Shown here: piece after piece, positions 1 through 5,764 of the stretch
Position numbering within the stretch: the first letter of the stretch is position 1
How the letters are laid out: the number at the start of each line of letters is the position of its first letter
Assembly (NCBI GenBank): GCA_050045915.1
Contig: JBNGCR010000160.1
Span: forward strand, 1 to 12,694
Reading direction: 5' to 3'
DNA from: Limnospira sp050045915
Lineage (GTDB): Bacteria; Cyanobacteriota; Cyanobacteriia; Cyanobacteriales; Microcoleaceae
Length of the DNA: 12,694 bases
The notes under the pieces: model-generated
What the model saw: only the letters and a program-made list of their open reading frames with translations
What the model was told of the DNA's origin: nothing
Database searches by the model: none
Position numbers and translations under genes: made by a program

Positions 1-79
1 TTTCCATTTCGGGTTCGTCGCTGTCGAGTTGGGTGGCATCGGGCATCAATGCCTCGAATTGTTGGCTGGTTAGCACCAT
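1..79 (-). CDS. N-terminus of a probable Uma2-family (DUF820) protein, partial
   Basis: Only the first 26 codons are inside the window, on the minus strand from an ATG at 79; the gene runs off the left edge. The peptide begins MVLTSQQFEALMPDATQLDS and continues DEPEME. A stretch of the type D-x-D-E-P-x-M-E shortly after the start is typical of one subgroup of cyanobacterial Uma2 proteins, a PD-(D/E)XK nuclease-like family that is greatly expanded in cyanobacteria and of unclear function. A good Shine-Dalgarno (GAGGTGAGG on the coding strand, about 81-92) supports the start. It is divergent from the EamA transporter. The fragment is too short for a firm family call: the reading frame is well supported, the family name is an inference. 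Confidence 0.5.
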   Translation of the reverse strand, partial: MVLTSQQFEALMPDATQLDSDEPEME

Positions 80-218
80 AGCGCCTCACCTCTGTTGAGC
101 GGAGTATGGGAAATAATTGTATTATATTCCCAAATGAAGACGGCTGGGCCTCGGGATGCGAAATCAGACGCGATCGGGGGAAAACGGCGCTTCTGTACGG
201 ACACCGAACGGCGATCGC

Positions 219-1157
219 ATGGTTGGATTTTTCATCGTTTTACTCGCGGCTTTTTTCTTTTGTTTCCAAAATGTGATCGTGAGAATTTTATTCAACGAAT
301 ACACCATTTGGGGACTGTTCCAAGCGGGGGGCTACGTCCCCCCCACCCTATACAATTCATTTCTGCTCATGTTCATGCGGATGGTGTTAGTCGTGCCATT
401 GATGGCGTCGCTGGCGGTCAAACTCTATCCGAAAACTTGGCAAGATATCCGGCAATTTGGCGAGTCCAAAAATCGTCCGTTGTTGGTGCGATCGCTCGTC
501 GGCGGCGCGTTGATGTTTCTTTACCTCGCCCTCCTCTATCTCTCCATCGGTCTGATCGCAACGGGAATTGCCATGACCTTATTTTTCACCTATCCCGTTT
601 TCACGGCTTTATTTTCTTGGCAACTGTTCGGCACTCCCCCCAGCCGATTTCGCTGGGCGATCATGGCGCTAATTTTATTCGGCAGTTTTCTCACCATTCC
701 CTACACTCAAAACGCCTCGGAAAGTTACAGTTTGGCGGGGGTGTTTTTGGGACTCGGATCGGGAATCGCCTACGCACTGTATACCGTCAACGCCCAAAAA
801 ACCTTTGAAAATAACCTGCATCCGGTTCCGTTCACTTGGATCAGTTTTGCCACGACTTTGGTATTATGTGTGATCAGTTTATTATTATTAAATAATCCCA
901 ATTCCGATCTGAATTGGCTGCCGCTGTGGGTGGGCGGTTTTTTGTCCGCGATCGTCACGTTTGCCGGACACCTGATGAATAATTATGGCATTCGACTAAT
1001 CGGCGCCACCTCTGCGGCGATGATCGGCGCCAGCAATCCCGCCCTGACCGTTATTTTGGCTTGGGTGACGATTCAAGAAACGTTGAATGTGGTACAATTG
1101 ATGGGCGTGGCGATCGTCACTTTGAGCGTGATTTTACTCGGTCGAGAACACCGATAA
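219..1157 (+). CDS. EamA/DMT-superfamily membrane transporter
   Basis: This 312-residue protein is almost entirely hydrophobic, with about ten predicted membrane helices in two similar halves. That is the layout of the drug/metabolite transporter (EamA) family, and the length is normal. It would sit in the inner membrane; the substrate cannot be told from sequence. Supporting segments are an opening helix starting MVGFFIVLLAAFFF, a loop then helix near LVGGALMFLYLALLYLSIGL, and a final repeat with GATSAAMIGASNPALTVILAW, which matches the small-residue-rich end of the second EamA unit. The frame stays open upstream to an ATG at 156, but those 21 codons are charged and not membrane-like, so I prefer the ATG at 219, directly before helix 1. 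Neither start has a strong Shine-Dalgarno. It is followed by a hairpin and then an unrelated gene, so it is probably monocistronic. Confidence 0.85.
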   Translation: MVGFFIVLLAAFFFCFQNVIVRILFNEYTIWGLFQAGGYVPPTLYNSFLLMFMRMVLVVPLMASLAVKLYPKTWQDIRQFGESKNRPLLVRSLVGGALMFLYLALLYLSIGLIATGIAMTLFFTYPVFTALFSWQLFGTPPSRFRWAIMALILFGSFLTIPYTQNASESYSLAGVFLGLGSGIAYALYTVNAQKTFENNLHPVPFTWISFATTLVLCVISLLLLNNPNSDLNWLPLWVGGFLSAIVTFAGHLMNNYGIRLIGATSAAMIGASNPALTVILAWVTIQETLNVVQLMGVAIVTLSVILLGREHR

Positions 1158-1167
1158 AAAAGTTTTA

Positions 1168-1209
1168 GTTGTTGGGCTTCAGCCCTCCCGTGCGATCGAG
1201 CGCAACAAC
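1168..1209. terminator. Nested hairpin downstream of the EamA gene
   Basis: GTTGTTG (1168-1174) can pair with CAACAAC (1203-1209) around an inner stem GGGCT-TC-AGCCC (1174-1185). It starts 10 nt after the EamA stop and lies before the next gene. There is no T-tract, so it may be a dispersed cyanobacterial intergenic repeat that also blocks transcription rather than a textbook intrinsic terminator. Confidence 0.4.
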
Positions 1210-1245
1210 AAATCACCCAAAGTTAACCCTCAACTCTTTCAAATC

Positions 1246-1872
1246 ATGTTAAGTGCAGATACATTAAGCTTTCAGGAATTTATGAATCGCGAATCCCTAC
1301 CCCTCGCAACCCTTCATGGTGCAATTTTTGAGTTTCTGCGCGATCGCCAAGATGTCGTCATCTTTGGCGCACACGCTGTCAATGCCTATACGGTCGAGCC
1401 ACGCATGACCCAGGATATCGACCTGATGGCTTTACGGGGTTCAGAATTGGCAGAGGAATTGCGAACTTATTTGAGCGATCGCTTTTACATTGCCATGCGC
1501 GTCAGACAAGTGAAAGCGGGCTTGGGTTATCGTCTATATCAAGTCCAAAAAACAGGCAATCGTCATTTGGTTGATATTCGACAAGTTGAAGCCTTGCCCG
1601 AACACCGTTCATTCGAGGGCGTGTTGGTGATGGAGCCAGAGGCATTAATTGCTAGTAAGGTTATTGCTTACTATCAACGAAAAGGAAAGCCAAAAGCCGG
1701 TACTGACTGGCGCGACCTCGCTCTTTTGTTACTGACATTTCCCGACTTAAAAGTAGAATCTGGCAGTGTTTTAGAACGATTGCGAGCCGATGGGGTTGGC
1801 GAGGCGATCATTTCTCTCTGGCAAGAAATTGTGGAAATGCCCATCGCAACAGAGGATGAAGACGACATATAG
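1246..1872 (+). CDS. AbiEii-like nucleotidyltransferase-fold protein
   Basis: This 208-residue protein has the core signature of the nucleotidyltransferase fold seen in AbiEii/AbiGii-type and related proteins. It has a strand and helix with F-G-A-H-A-V (residues 40-45), then EPRMTQDIDLMA with metal-binding Asp57 and Asp59, and a third acidic residue in HLVDIR (Asp110). A C-terminal helical part carries Lys138, the basic stretch 145-150 and DWRDLALLL (154-162), which matches the family's K...D..DL pattern. In known systems AbiEii is the toxin of a type IV toxin-antitoxin pair with AbiEi. Here no partner is visible: the upstream neighbour is a transporter and the downstream ORF is a small membrane protein, so a toxin role is not shown. 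The start ATG has only a weak ribosome site. The last codons run into the left arm of an inverted-repeat element, so the natural C-terminus may have been altered by insertion. Confidence 0.75.
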   Translation: MLSADTLSFQEFMNRESLPLATLHGAIFEFLRDRQDVVIFGAHAVNAYTVEPRMTQDIDLMALRGSELAEELRTYLSDRFYIAMRVRQVKAGLGYRLYQVQKTGNRHLVDIRQVEALPEHRSFEGVLVMEPEALIASKVIAYYQRKGKPKAGTDWRDLALLLLTFPDLKVESGSVLERLRADGVGEAIISLWQEIVEMPIATEDEDDI

Positions 1873-1971
1873 CAGTGTCAAATCATTTGTAAAATTGTCT
1901 GGCCCCCAAACCCCCAATACTGGGGGCTTCAAGCGGATCGATTTTTCACGAATCATGTCACACTGCTATAT
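1867..1971. mobile_element. MITE-like inverted-repeat element overlapping the stop codon of the nucleotidyltransferase gene
   Basis: Perfect 12 bp terminal inverted repeats, ATATAGCAGTGT (1867-1878) and ACACTGCTATAT (1960-1971), bound a ~105 bp non-coding element. Inside it CCCCCA and TGGGGG (about 1910-1926) form a second hairpin. The TAG stop (1870-1872) of the upstream gene lies inside the left arm. Size and terminal repeats fit a miniature inverted-repeat transposable element. A clear target-site duplication is not evident, so a long hairpin acting as a terminator is the alternative. Confidence 0.55.
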
Positions 1972-2047
1972 AATAGCTATATGGAATGAAACAATTTAGA
2001 AATCTCATCAACCGATAATTTTTTTTGTTTGTTCCATAATCAAGAAA

Positions 2048-2299
2048 ATGCAAGCGAAAAAGATTGCCTGTTGGCTATTGTCGATTTACAGTATAGTCCT
2101 GACAATTATCATCCTCGCCGACCAACAAGCGAACCCGTCAGCTTGCCTTTTTACCGGTATCATGTTTTCGGTATCATTTCCCCGTTTTGATTTCGAGAAA
2201 AAATTCAATTTTCCCAAAATTTTAGCTTCTTTATTGTGCTTAATAAGATTCTTTTTTTTCACGATCGCTTATTTTTTTACCCTCGGGTCTGTCGGTTAG
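2048..2299 (+). CDS. Possible small two-TM membrane protein, unknown function
   Basis: This is an 83-residue open frame with two hydrophobic stretches, residues 7-24 (ACWLLSIYSIVLTIIILA) and about 58-80 (LASLLCLIRFFFFTIAYFFT), separated by a polar loop with several lysines. That would give two membrane helices. I do not recognise a family. The region is lower in GC than its neighbours and the upstream AAGAAA is a poor ribosome site, so chance cannot be excluded. It lies between the inverted-repeat element and the PlsC gene, with its own spacers on both sides. Confidence 0.35.
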   Translation: MQAKKIACWLLSIYSIVLTIIILADQQANPSACLFTGIMFSVSFPRFDFEKKFNFPKILASLLCLIRFFFFTIAYFFTLGSVG

Positions 2300-2370
2300 A
2301 AAATTCAAGAATTTACATTTTATTAAAAACCGTAAAATTGGGGGCATCGCGATCGCCCAACCCCGTCAGT

Positions 2371-2399
2371 TTGAAGCCTCGAAGCGATCGCACTATCAA
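2371..2399 (+). promoter_or_regulatory. Candidate sigma70-type promoter for the long PlsC gene
   Basis: TTGAAG (2371-2376) and TATCAA (2394-2399) are separated by 17 nt, each matching the -35/-10 consensus at four of six positions. A start near 2406 would give a leader of about 60 nt before the ATG at 2469. It is a pattern match only. Confidence 0.3.
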
Positions 2400-2468
2400 A
2401 AATAGTTCTGGCGAATGTGCGACGAACCAGGCATAATAAGGTTAACATCACCCCAATCGTGCAATCTC

Positions 2469-3821
2469 ATGCCAGAATTGACAACCCGTGCCCAACCCGC
2501 CTTAGAATTTCTGCCCCCCAATTTTAATCCCCTCGTCTTGCGTCTGTGTCGGACATTCATGCCGCTGTGGATGCGTTGGAAAACCCCGATCACGGATATT
2601 GAAGTCGAGGGGGGCGATCGCTTGATCGAGTTATTTCAACAATTCCACCAACAAAAGGTTCGCTTTCTCGTCGCCTTCCGACACCCCAACCCCGACGATC
2701 CCATCGCCCTTTCCCAACTGTTTTGGCATCGAATTCCGGAGCTCGCAAAATCTCGGGGCCTGTCCTTTCCCGACTTCATTCACCTTCATTTTATCTTCGA
2801 TCGCGGCATCCCCCTCTGGGCTGGAAATTTCGTCACCTGGCTATTTCCAAAACTGGGGGGATCGTCTATTTTGCGGGGGGCGATGGATCGCCCCGGTTTG
2901 AAGTCCGCCCGCCATTTATTCGTCAACGGTCGCTTTCCGATGGCGGCAGCGCCGGAAGGGGCGACGAACGGACACAATCAGCGGGTCAGTTCCCTCGAAC
3001 CGGGCATTGCCCAGATGGGATTTTGGTGCGTTGAAGACCTCCAAAAACTGAACCGAAATGAAACCGTTTTGATCATCCCCCTCAACGTACAGTATCGCTA
3101 CCTCAACGACAACTGGCCCGCCCTCGAAGCCCTGTTGGCGGAGATGGAAAAAGACTGCGGTTTACCTTCATCCAATCGAAACAGTGATTTTGATGCGTTA
3201 TATTCCCGCCTCATCCACCTAGGAAATCATCTCCTCAATGTGATGGAGAATTTCTACCGAAAATTTTACCATCAAGATATTCCCAAGTCAAGCGAAACGG
3301 ATACCTTAAAAACCCGACTCGATCGCCTCCTCGATATCGCCCTCGGTGTCGCGGAAACCTATTTTTCAGTGAAACCCACCGGCGACCTGACGAGTCGCTG
3401 CCGCCGCCTCGAACAGGCGGGTTGGGAGTACATTTATCGAGACGATCTCAAGTCTCGGGAGGAATTGTCGCCCGTCGATCGCGGTCTGGCTGATCGCGTC
3501 GCGGAGGAGGCAAGTTTGCGGATGTGGCACATGAGGCTGGTGGAAAGTTTCGTCGCCGTCACAGGGGAATATATCCGAGAAAATCCCAGCTTCGATCGCT
3601 TCGCCGACACGACAATTATCATCTGGACGGTGGTGGCGCGGCTGAAGGGAACCGATCCCGGAAAAACCCCAAATTTGGGCAAACAGTTGGTCAAAACGAA
3701 AGTCTGCGATCCCATTTCCGTCTCCGATCGCCGGGACGATTACAGGGCGAGTCGTCGCCAAGCCGTCGCCGATCTGACGCGGGATTTACAACTCGCCTTG
3801 GAGGGCGCGATCGAGCCTTAA
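2469..3821 (+). CDS. PlsC-type (1-acylglycerol-3-phosphate acyltransferase-like) protein, long form
   Basis: This 450-residue protein has the LPLAT acyltransferase motifs in order: FRHPNPDD (residues 71-77, the H-x4-D catalytic pair His72/Asp77), ILRGAMDR (134-141), APEG (161-164) and VLIIPLNVQYRY (200-211). Known family members transfer an acyl chain to lysophosphatidate or a related lysolipid at the membrane. The N-terminal 210 residues hold the catalytic domain. The remaining ~240 residues are hydrophilic and helical, roughly doubling the length of ordinary PlsC, and contain no domain I recognise. An in-frame ATG at 2415 would add 18 residues; I chose 2469 because the added stretch looks non-coding, though neither start has a clear Shine-Dalgarno. 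Its stop overlaps that of the convergent minus-strand gene (shared TTAA at 3818-3821). Acyltransferase assignment is strong; substrate is unknown. Confidence 0.85.
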   Translation: MPELTTRAQPALEFLPPNFNPLVLRLCRTFMPLWMRWKTPITDIEVEGGDRLIELFQQFHQQKVRFLVAFRHPNPDDPIALSQLFWHRIPELAKSRGLSFPDFIHLHFIFDRGIPLWAGNFVTWLFPKLGGSSILRGAMDRPGLKSARHLFVNGRFPMAAAPEGATNGHNQRVSSLEPGIAQMGFWCVEDLQKLNRNETVLIIPLNVQYRYLNDNWPALEALLAEMEKDCGLPSSNRNSDFDALYSRLIHLGNHLLNVMENFYRKFYHQDIPKSSETDTLKTRLDRLLDIALGVAETYFSVKPTGDLTSRCRRLEQAGWEYIYRDDLKSREELSPVDRGLADRVAEEASLRMWHMRLVESFVAVTGEYIRENPSFDRFADTTIIIWTVVARLKGTDPGKTPNLGKQLVKTKVCDPISVSDRRDDYRASRRQAVADLTRDLQLALEGAIEP

Positions 3822-4660
3822 CTTCCCAGCTTATATTCCCGGAAATTCTCGCTGGAATTGCCGTTTATTCGCAAAACTGCGATGGGTTGATTTTGCTCAT
3901 TTCGGATCAGGTAATACCATTGAAAACCCGTCTTTCCATTCAGGACTTGGAGGAGTTCCGGTTTGCCCTGAAATGCACTCTGAATCGCCTGTTCGTATTC
4001 TTTGGCGACGAGGTGGCGATCGAATCCGTTTTTGTCCTGATTGTAAATCCCCCAAGAGTCGTAACTCCAAATGATCACTTCGTCCTCAGTATCCGGGAGA
4101 TAGAGCGTCAAGCTATTGACAAAAGACAACTTTTCGACACTTTTAATTAAATCGTTCAACGTTTGCGGAACATTTTTTTCCGGCGGTTCCTCTAACCGGG
4201 AAATTTCTTGCACAAATTGAGATTTTAGTCCTTGCATCTGTTCCGTGGCAATGCGTTTGAAAACTTTGGTTCGGTGGGCCGTAATGCGGTAGTTGGTGAA
4301 GGAGAGAAAGCCGATCAAAGCGGAAAAAACAGCCGCCAATCCTGCCATATAAAGCAAGTAGGTAGTCTTCGGCGCCTCTGGTACGGGGTCGAACTCGTCC
4401 AACCTCCGACTTTTTTGCAGCAAATCAATCGATCGCACGATTTCTTGAATCCCCAAAACGAAGACGATCGCCACGCCAAAAAGACTCAGGGCCACGCTCG
4501 CAAAAAAGATCCCGGTCAAAACCTGTTCGACTTGATAGCTGAAAAGATCCCAATTTAAAATTTCATCAAAAATTCCCAGCACCACCAACGTCGCCGCGAT
4601 CGCCAACAGGCAAACCGTCATCGCCACAGTGAGGGACAGCAGTTTAACTCGTTTTCGCAT
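3818..4660 (-). CDS. Three-TM membrane protein of unknown function with extracytoplasmic-like C-terminal domain
   Basis: This 280-residue protein has three hydrophobic helices (about 10-31, 46-74 and 99-121). A hydrophilic C-terminal region of ~155 residues follows, with a charged helical part (130-175) and a mixed alpha/beta part containing SLTLYLPDTEDEVIIWSYDS and a closing strand with PIAVLRING. This resembles the general build of membrane-anchored sensor domains, but there is no kinase, GGDEF, HAMP or catalytic motif, and I do not recognise the family. Start is well supported: GAGGAA lies 10 nt before the ATG on the coding strand. It is convergent with the long PlsC gene with a 4 nt overlap, and divergent from the MTGxEL mini-protein across a 109 bp spacer. 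Confidence 0.75.
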   Translation of the reverse strand: MRKRVKLLSLTVAMTVCLLAIAATLVVLGIFDEILNWDLFSYQVEQVLTGIFFASVALSLFGVAIVFVLGIQEIVRSIDLLQKSRRLDEFDPVPEAPKTTYLLYMAGLAAVFSALIGFLSFTNYRITAHRTKVFKRIATEQMQGLKSQFVQEISRLEEPPEKNVPQTLNDLIKSVEKLSFVNSLTLYLPDTEDEVIIWSYDSWGIYNQDKNGFDRHLVAKEYEQAIQSAFQGKPELLQVLNGKTGFQWYYLIRNEQNQPIAVLRINGNSSENFREYKLGS

Positions 4661-4729
4661 AGTCGAATTGTTCCTCAGAAGTTGATGTAAAATATTTTTT
4701 AAGATCGAGTGATTTTCTCGCCCCGAAAT

Positions 4730-4747
4730 GCTAGGCTATTCCCTAGC
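4730..4747. promoter_or_regulatory. Dyad in the divergent spacer before the first mini-protein gene
   Basis: GCTAGG (4730-4735) and CCTAGC (4742-4747) form a perfect 6 bp inverted repeat with a 6 nt centre, in the 109 bp spacer between two divergent genes and just upstream of the Shine-Dalgarno of the mini-protein. It could be an operator or a leader hairpin; nothing else identifies it. Confidence 0.3.
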
Positions 4748-4769
4748 GTTAAGAGGTGAGAAACTATAG

Positions 4770-4865
4770 ATGACCGGACACGAACTGTTGATGCTGGGAA
4801 TCCTCCTGTTACCCGGTTTGGCACTGTCAATTATTATTTTGGGCACCTTTGCCGCCGGAGGTTAA
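4770..4865 (+). CDS. 31-residue single-TM mini-protein (MTGxEL type)
   Basis: ATG at 4770, stop TAA at 4863-4865. The Shine-Dalgarno-like AAGAGGTGAG (4751-4760) lies 9 nt upstream. The peptide starts MTGHELLMLG and is then nearly all hydrophobic (ILLLPGLALSIIILGTF), ending AAGG, so it would be one membrane helix with almost no tails. Small one-helix proteins are common as subunits of cyanobacterial photosystems, cytochrome b6f and NDH-1, but it does not match PetG, PetL, PetM, PetN, PsbM, PsbX, PsaM or PsaX as I know them. A second mini-protein 386 nt downstream begins MTGLEL and is also mostly one helix, which supports both being real and perhaps paralogous. A hairpin follows immediately after the stop. 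Confidence 0.6.
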   Translation: MTGHELLMLGILLLPGLALSIIILGTFAAGG

Positions 4866-4903
4866 ACCCGAAAAGAACGGGTAGCACAGGTATCCTGCCT
4901 GTG
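4866..4903. repeat. Two small hairpins directly after the first mini-protein stop
   Basis: ACCCG (4866-4870) pairs with CGGGT (4878-4882), and CACAGG (4885-4890) pairs with CCTGTG (4898-4903). Neither has a T-tract. The second is like dispersed CAGG/CCTG hairpins seen between cyanobacterial genes. They may define the 3' end of the mini-protein mRNA. Confidence 0.4.
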
Positions 4904-5001
4904 TTCTCCACGGAATTGTCAAAATTGGCCTGATATTATTATATGCGGCTCGATCGCATCCATCCCCCCGGGGAGCCGGCACTCGAGTTGGACTCCGGGA
5001 C

Positions 5002-5034
5002 TCGGGGGAAGGAGGCGATCGCCCGAATTTTTTT
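5002..5034 (+). terminator. Possible intrinsic terminator in the spacer between the mini-protein genes
   Basis: TCGGG (5002-5006) can pair with CCCGA (5022-5026) around a loop holding GGCGATCGCC, and a run of seven T follows at 5028-5034. The 4904-5001 stretch before it is GC-rich with no ORF I can support. The stem is short, so confidence is moderate. Confidence 0.4.
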
Positions 5035-5066
5035 GTAAAGAATTGATGTAATTTTCCGGATCAAAA

Positions 5067-5088
5067 TCAAGAATGTTTAAATTCTTGA
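5067..5088. promoter_or_regulatory. 8 bp perfect dyad upstream of the second mini-protein
   Basis: TCAAGAAT (5067-5074) and ATTCTTGA (5081-5088) are perfect inverted repeats with a 6 nt centre. The right arm overlaps a -35-like TTGACC (5085-5090), but no good -10 stands 16-18 nt further on. This fits an operator over a promoter, or a hairpin. Confidence 0.35.
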
Positions 5089-5156
5089 CCTTTCAGGGTA
5101 TATTTAGATCAGAGAATTATTGAAACGATTTGAGTGGGTTTGAGGAGAAAAAATTC

Positions 5157-5216
5157 TCAGTAAAATTACTGAATAAGCTTTGATTCCTCAATTGCAGGAT
5201 TCAGTAATTTTACGGA
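5157..5216. promoter_or_regulatory. Duplicated dyad / alternative-hairpin leader before the second mini-protein
   Basis: A dyad TCAGTAA-AA-TTACTGA (5157-5172) recurs as TCAGTAA-TT-TTACgGA (5201-5216), one mismatch, 44 nt further on. The same segments also make a perfect 15 bp long-range inverted repeat, 5160-5174 with 5199-5213, around a 24 nt loop. It ends 24 nt before the ribosome site of the mini-protein gene at 5252. Two operator sites for one regulator, or an RNA leader with mutually exclusive hairpins, would both explain it. Confidence 0.5.
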
Positions 5217-5251
5217 TGACAATACGAGAAACTTTCCCCTGGAGGTCTGTG

Positions 5252-5371
5252 ATGACAGGTCTTGAACTCATTATTTTTATTTTTGGTCCGTTTATTTCGT
5301 TTGGTTTGGCTTGCTTGCTGGCATCGAACGATCACGAGTTTACCCCAGAACGGGAATCGCCCAAACTCTAA
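5252..5371 (+). CDS. 39-residue single-TM mini-protein (MTGxEL type)
   Basis: ATG at 5252 has a strong Shine-Dalgarno GGAGG (5241-5245) at 6 nt spacing. This fixes the start despite an open frame back to 5180. The peptide begins MTGLEL, continues with one hydrophobic helix (IIFIFGPFISFGLACLLA) and ends in a short charged tail, SNDHEFTPERESPKL. It would be a one-helix membrane protein with about 17 residues outside. The first six residues match those of the mini-protein at 4770 except for one position. A strong terminator follows 30 nt after the stop, so this is a discrete transcription unit, and its leader carries a repeated dyad. I do not recognise the family. A small subunit of a thylakoid complex or a stress-induced membrane peptide are guesses only. 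Confidence 0.7.
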   Translation: MTGLELIIFIFGPFISFGLACLLASNDHEFTPERESPKL

Positions 5372-5400
5372 CCGAGTTTTCGACGGATGTTAGAACCTCA

Positions 5401-5425
5401 AGGGGCGCTCATGCGCCCCTATTTT
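5401..5425 (+). terminator. Strong intrinsic terminator after the second mini-protein
   Basis: AGGGGCGC (5401-5408) pairs perfectly with GCGCCCCT (5413-5420) around a TCAT tetraloop, followed by ATTTT. This is a textbook hairpin, 30 nt after the stop at 5371. Confidence 0.8.
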
Positions 5426-5474
5426 GGGTCGAATCATATCAAGTCCATTTGAATACTTACACCATCCTTCGAGA

Positions 5475-5603
5475 AAAGGCAAGAGGCAAGAGGCAAAAGG
5501 ATCGAGTCGTCACTCTTCCCCATTTCCCCCTCCCCAGACCTGTTGCCTATTGCCTGTTGCCTATTGCCTCTCTCAAGGGAGTCTGTCCGGTCAATAACCA
5601 GAT
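5475..5603. repeat. Heptanucleotide tandem repeats in inverted arrangement (STRR type)
   Basis: About three tandem heptamers of the GGCAAGA type (5478-5500) are followed, after ~40 nt, by tandem TTGCCTA/TTGCCTG/TTGCCTA/TTGCCTC heptamers (about 5543-5570). The two blocks are complementary and can form a long imperfect hairpin. Short tandem heptamer repeats of this sort are a known feature of cyanobacterial intergenic DNA. No gene is supported between 5372 and 5764. Confidence 0.65.
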
Positions 5604-5703
5604 NNNNNNNNNNNNNNNNNNNNNNNNNNNNNNNNNNNNNNNNNNNNNNNNNNNNNNNNNNNNNNNNNNNNNNNNNNNNNNNNNNNNNNNNNNNNNNNNN
5701 NNN
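5604..5703. other. Assembly gap (100 N) flanked by an exact 55 bp direct repeat
   Basis: Exactly 100 N fill 5604-5703, the usual placeholder for a gap of unknown size. The 55 nt before it (5549-5603) are identical to the 55 nt after it (5704-5758). That is what is seen when two contigs ending in the same k-mer overlap are scaffolded without being merged, so the true spacer may be shorter than shown. Open frames drawn through the N are artefacts. Confidence 0.9.
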
Positions 5704-5764
5704 ATTGCCTGTTGCCTATTGCCTCTCTCAAGGGAGTCTGTCCGGTCAATAACCAGATCTGATA

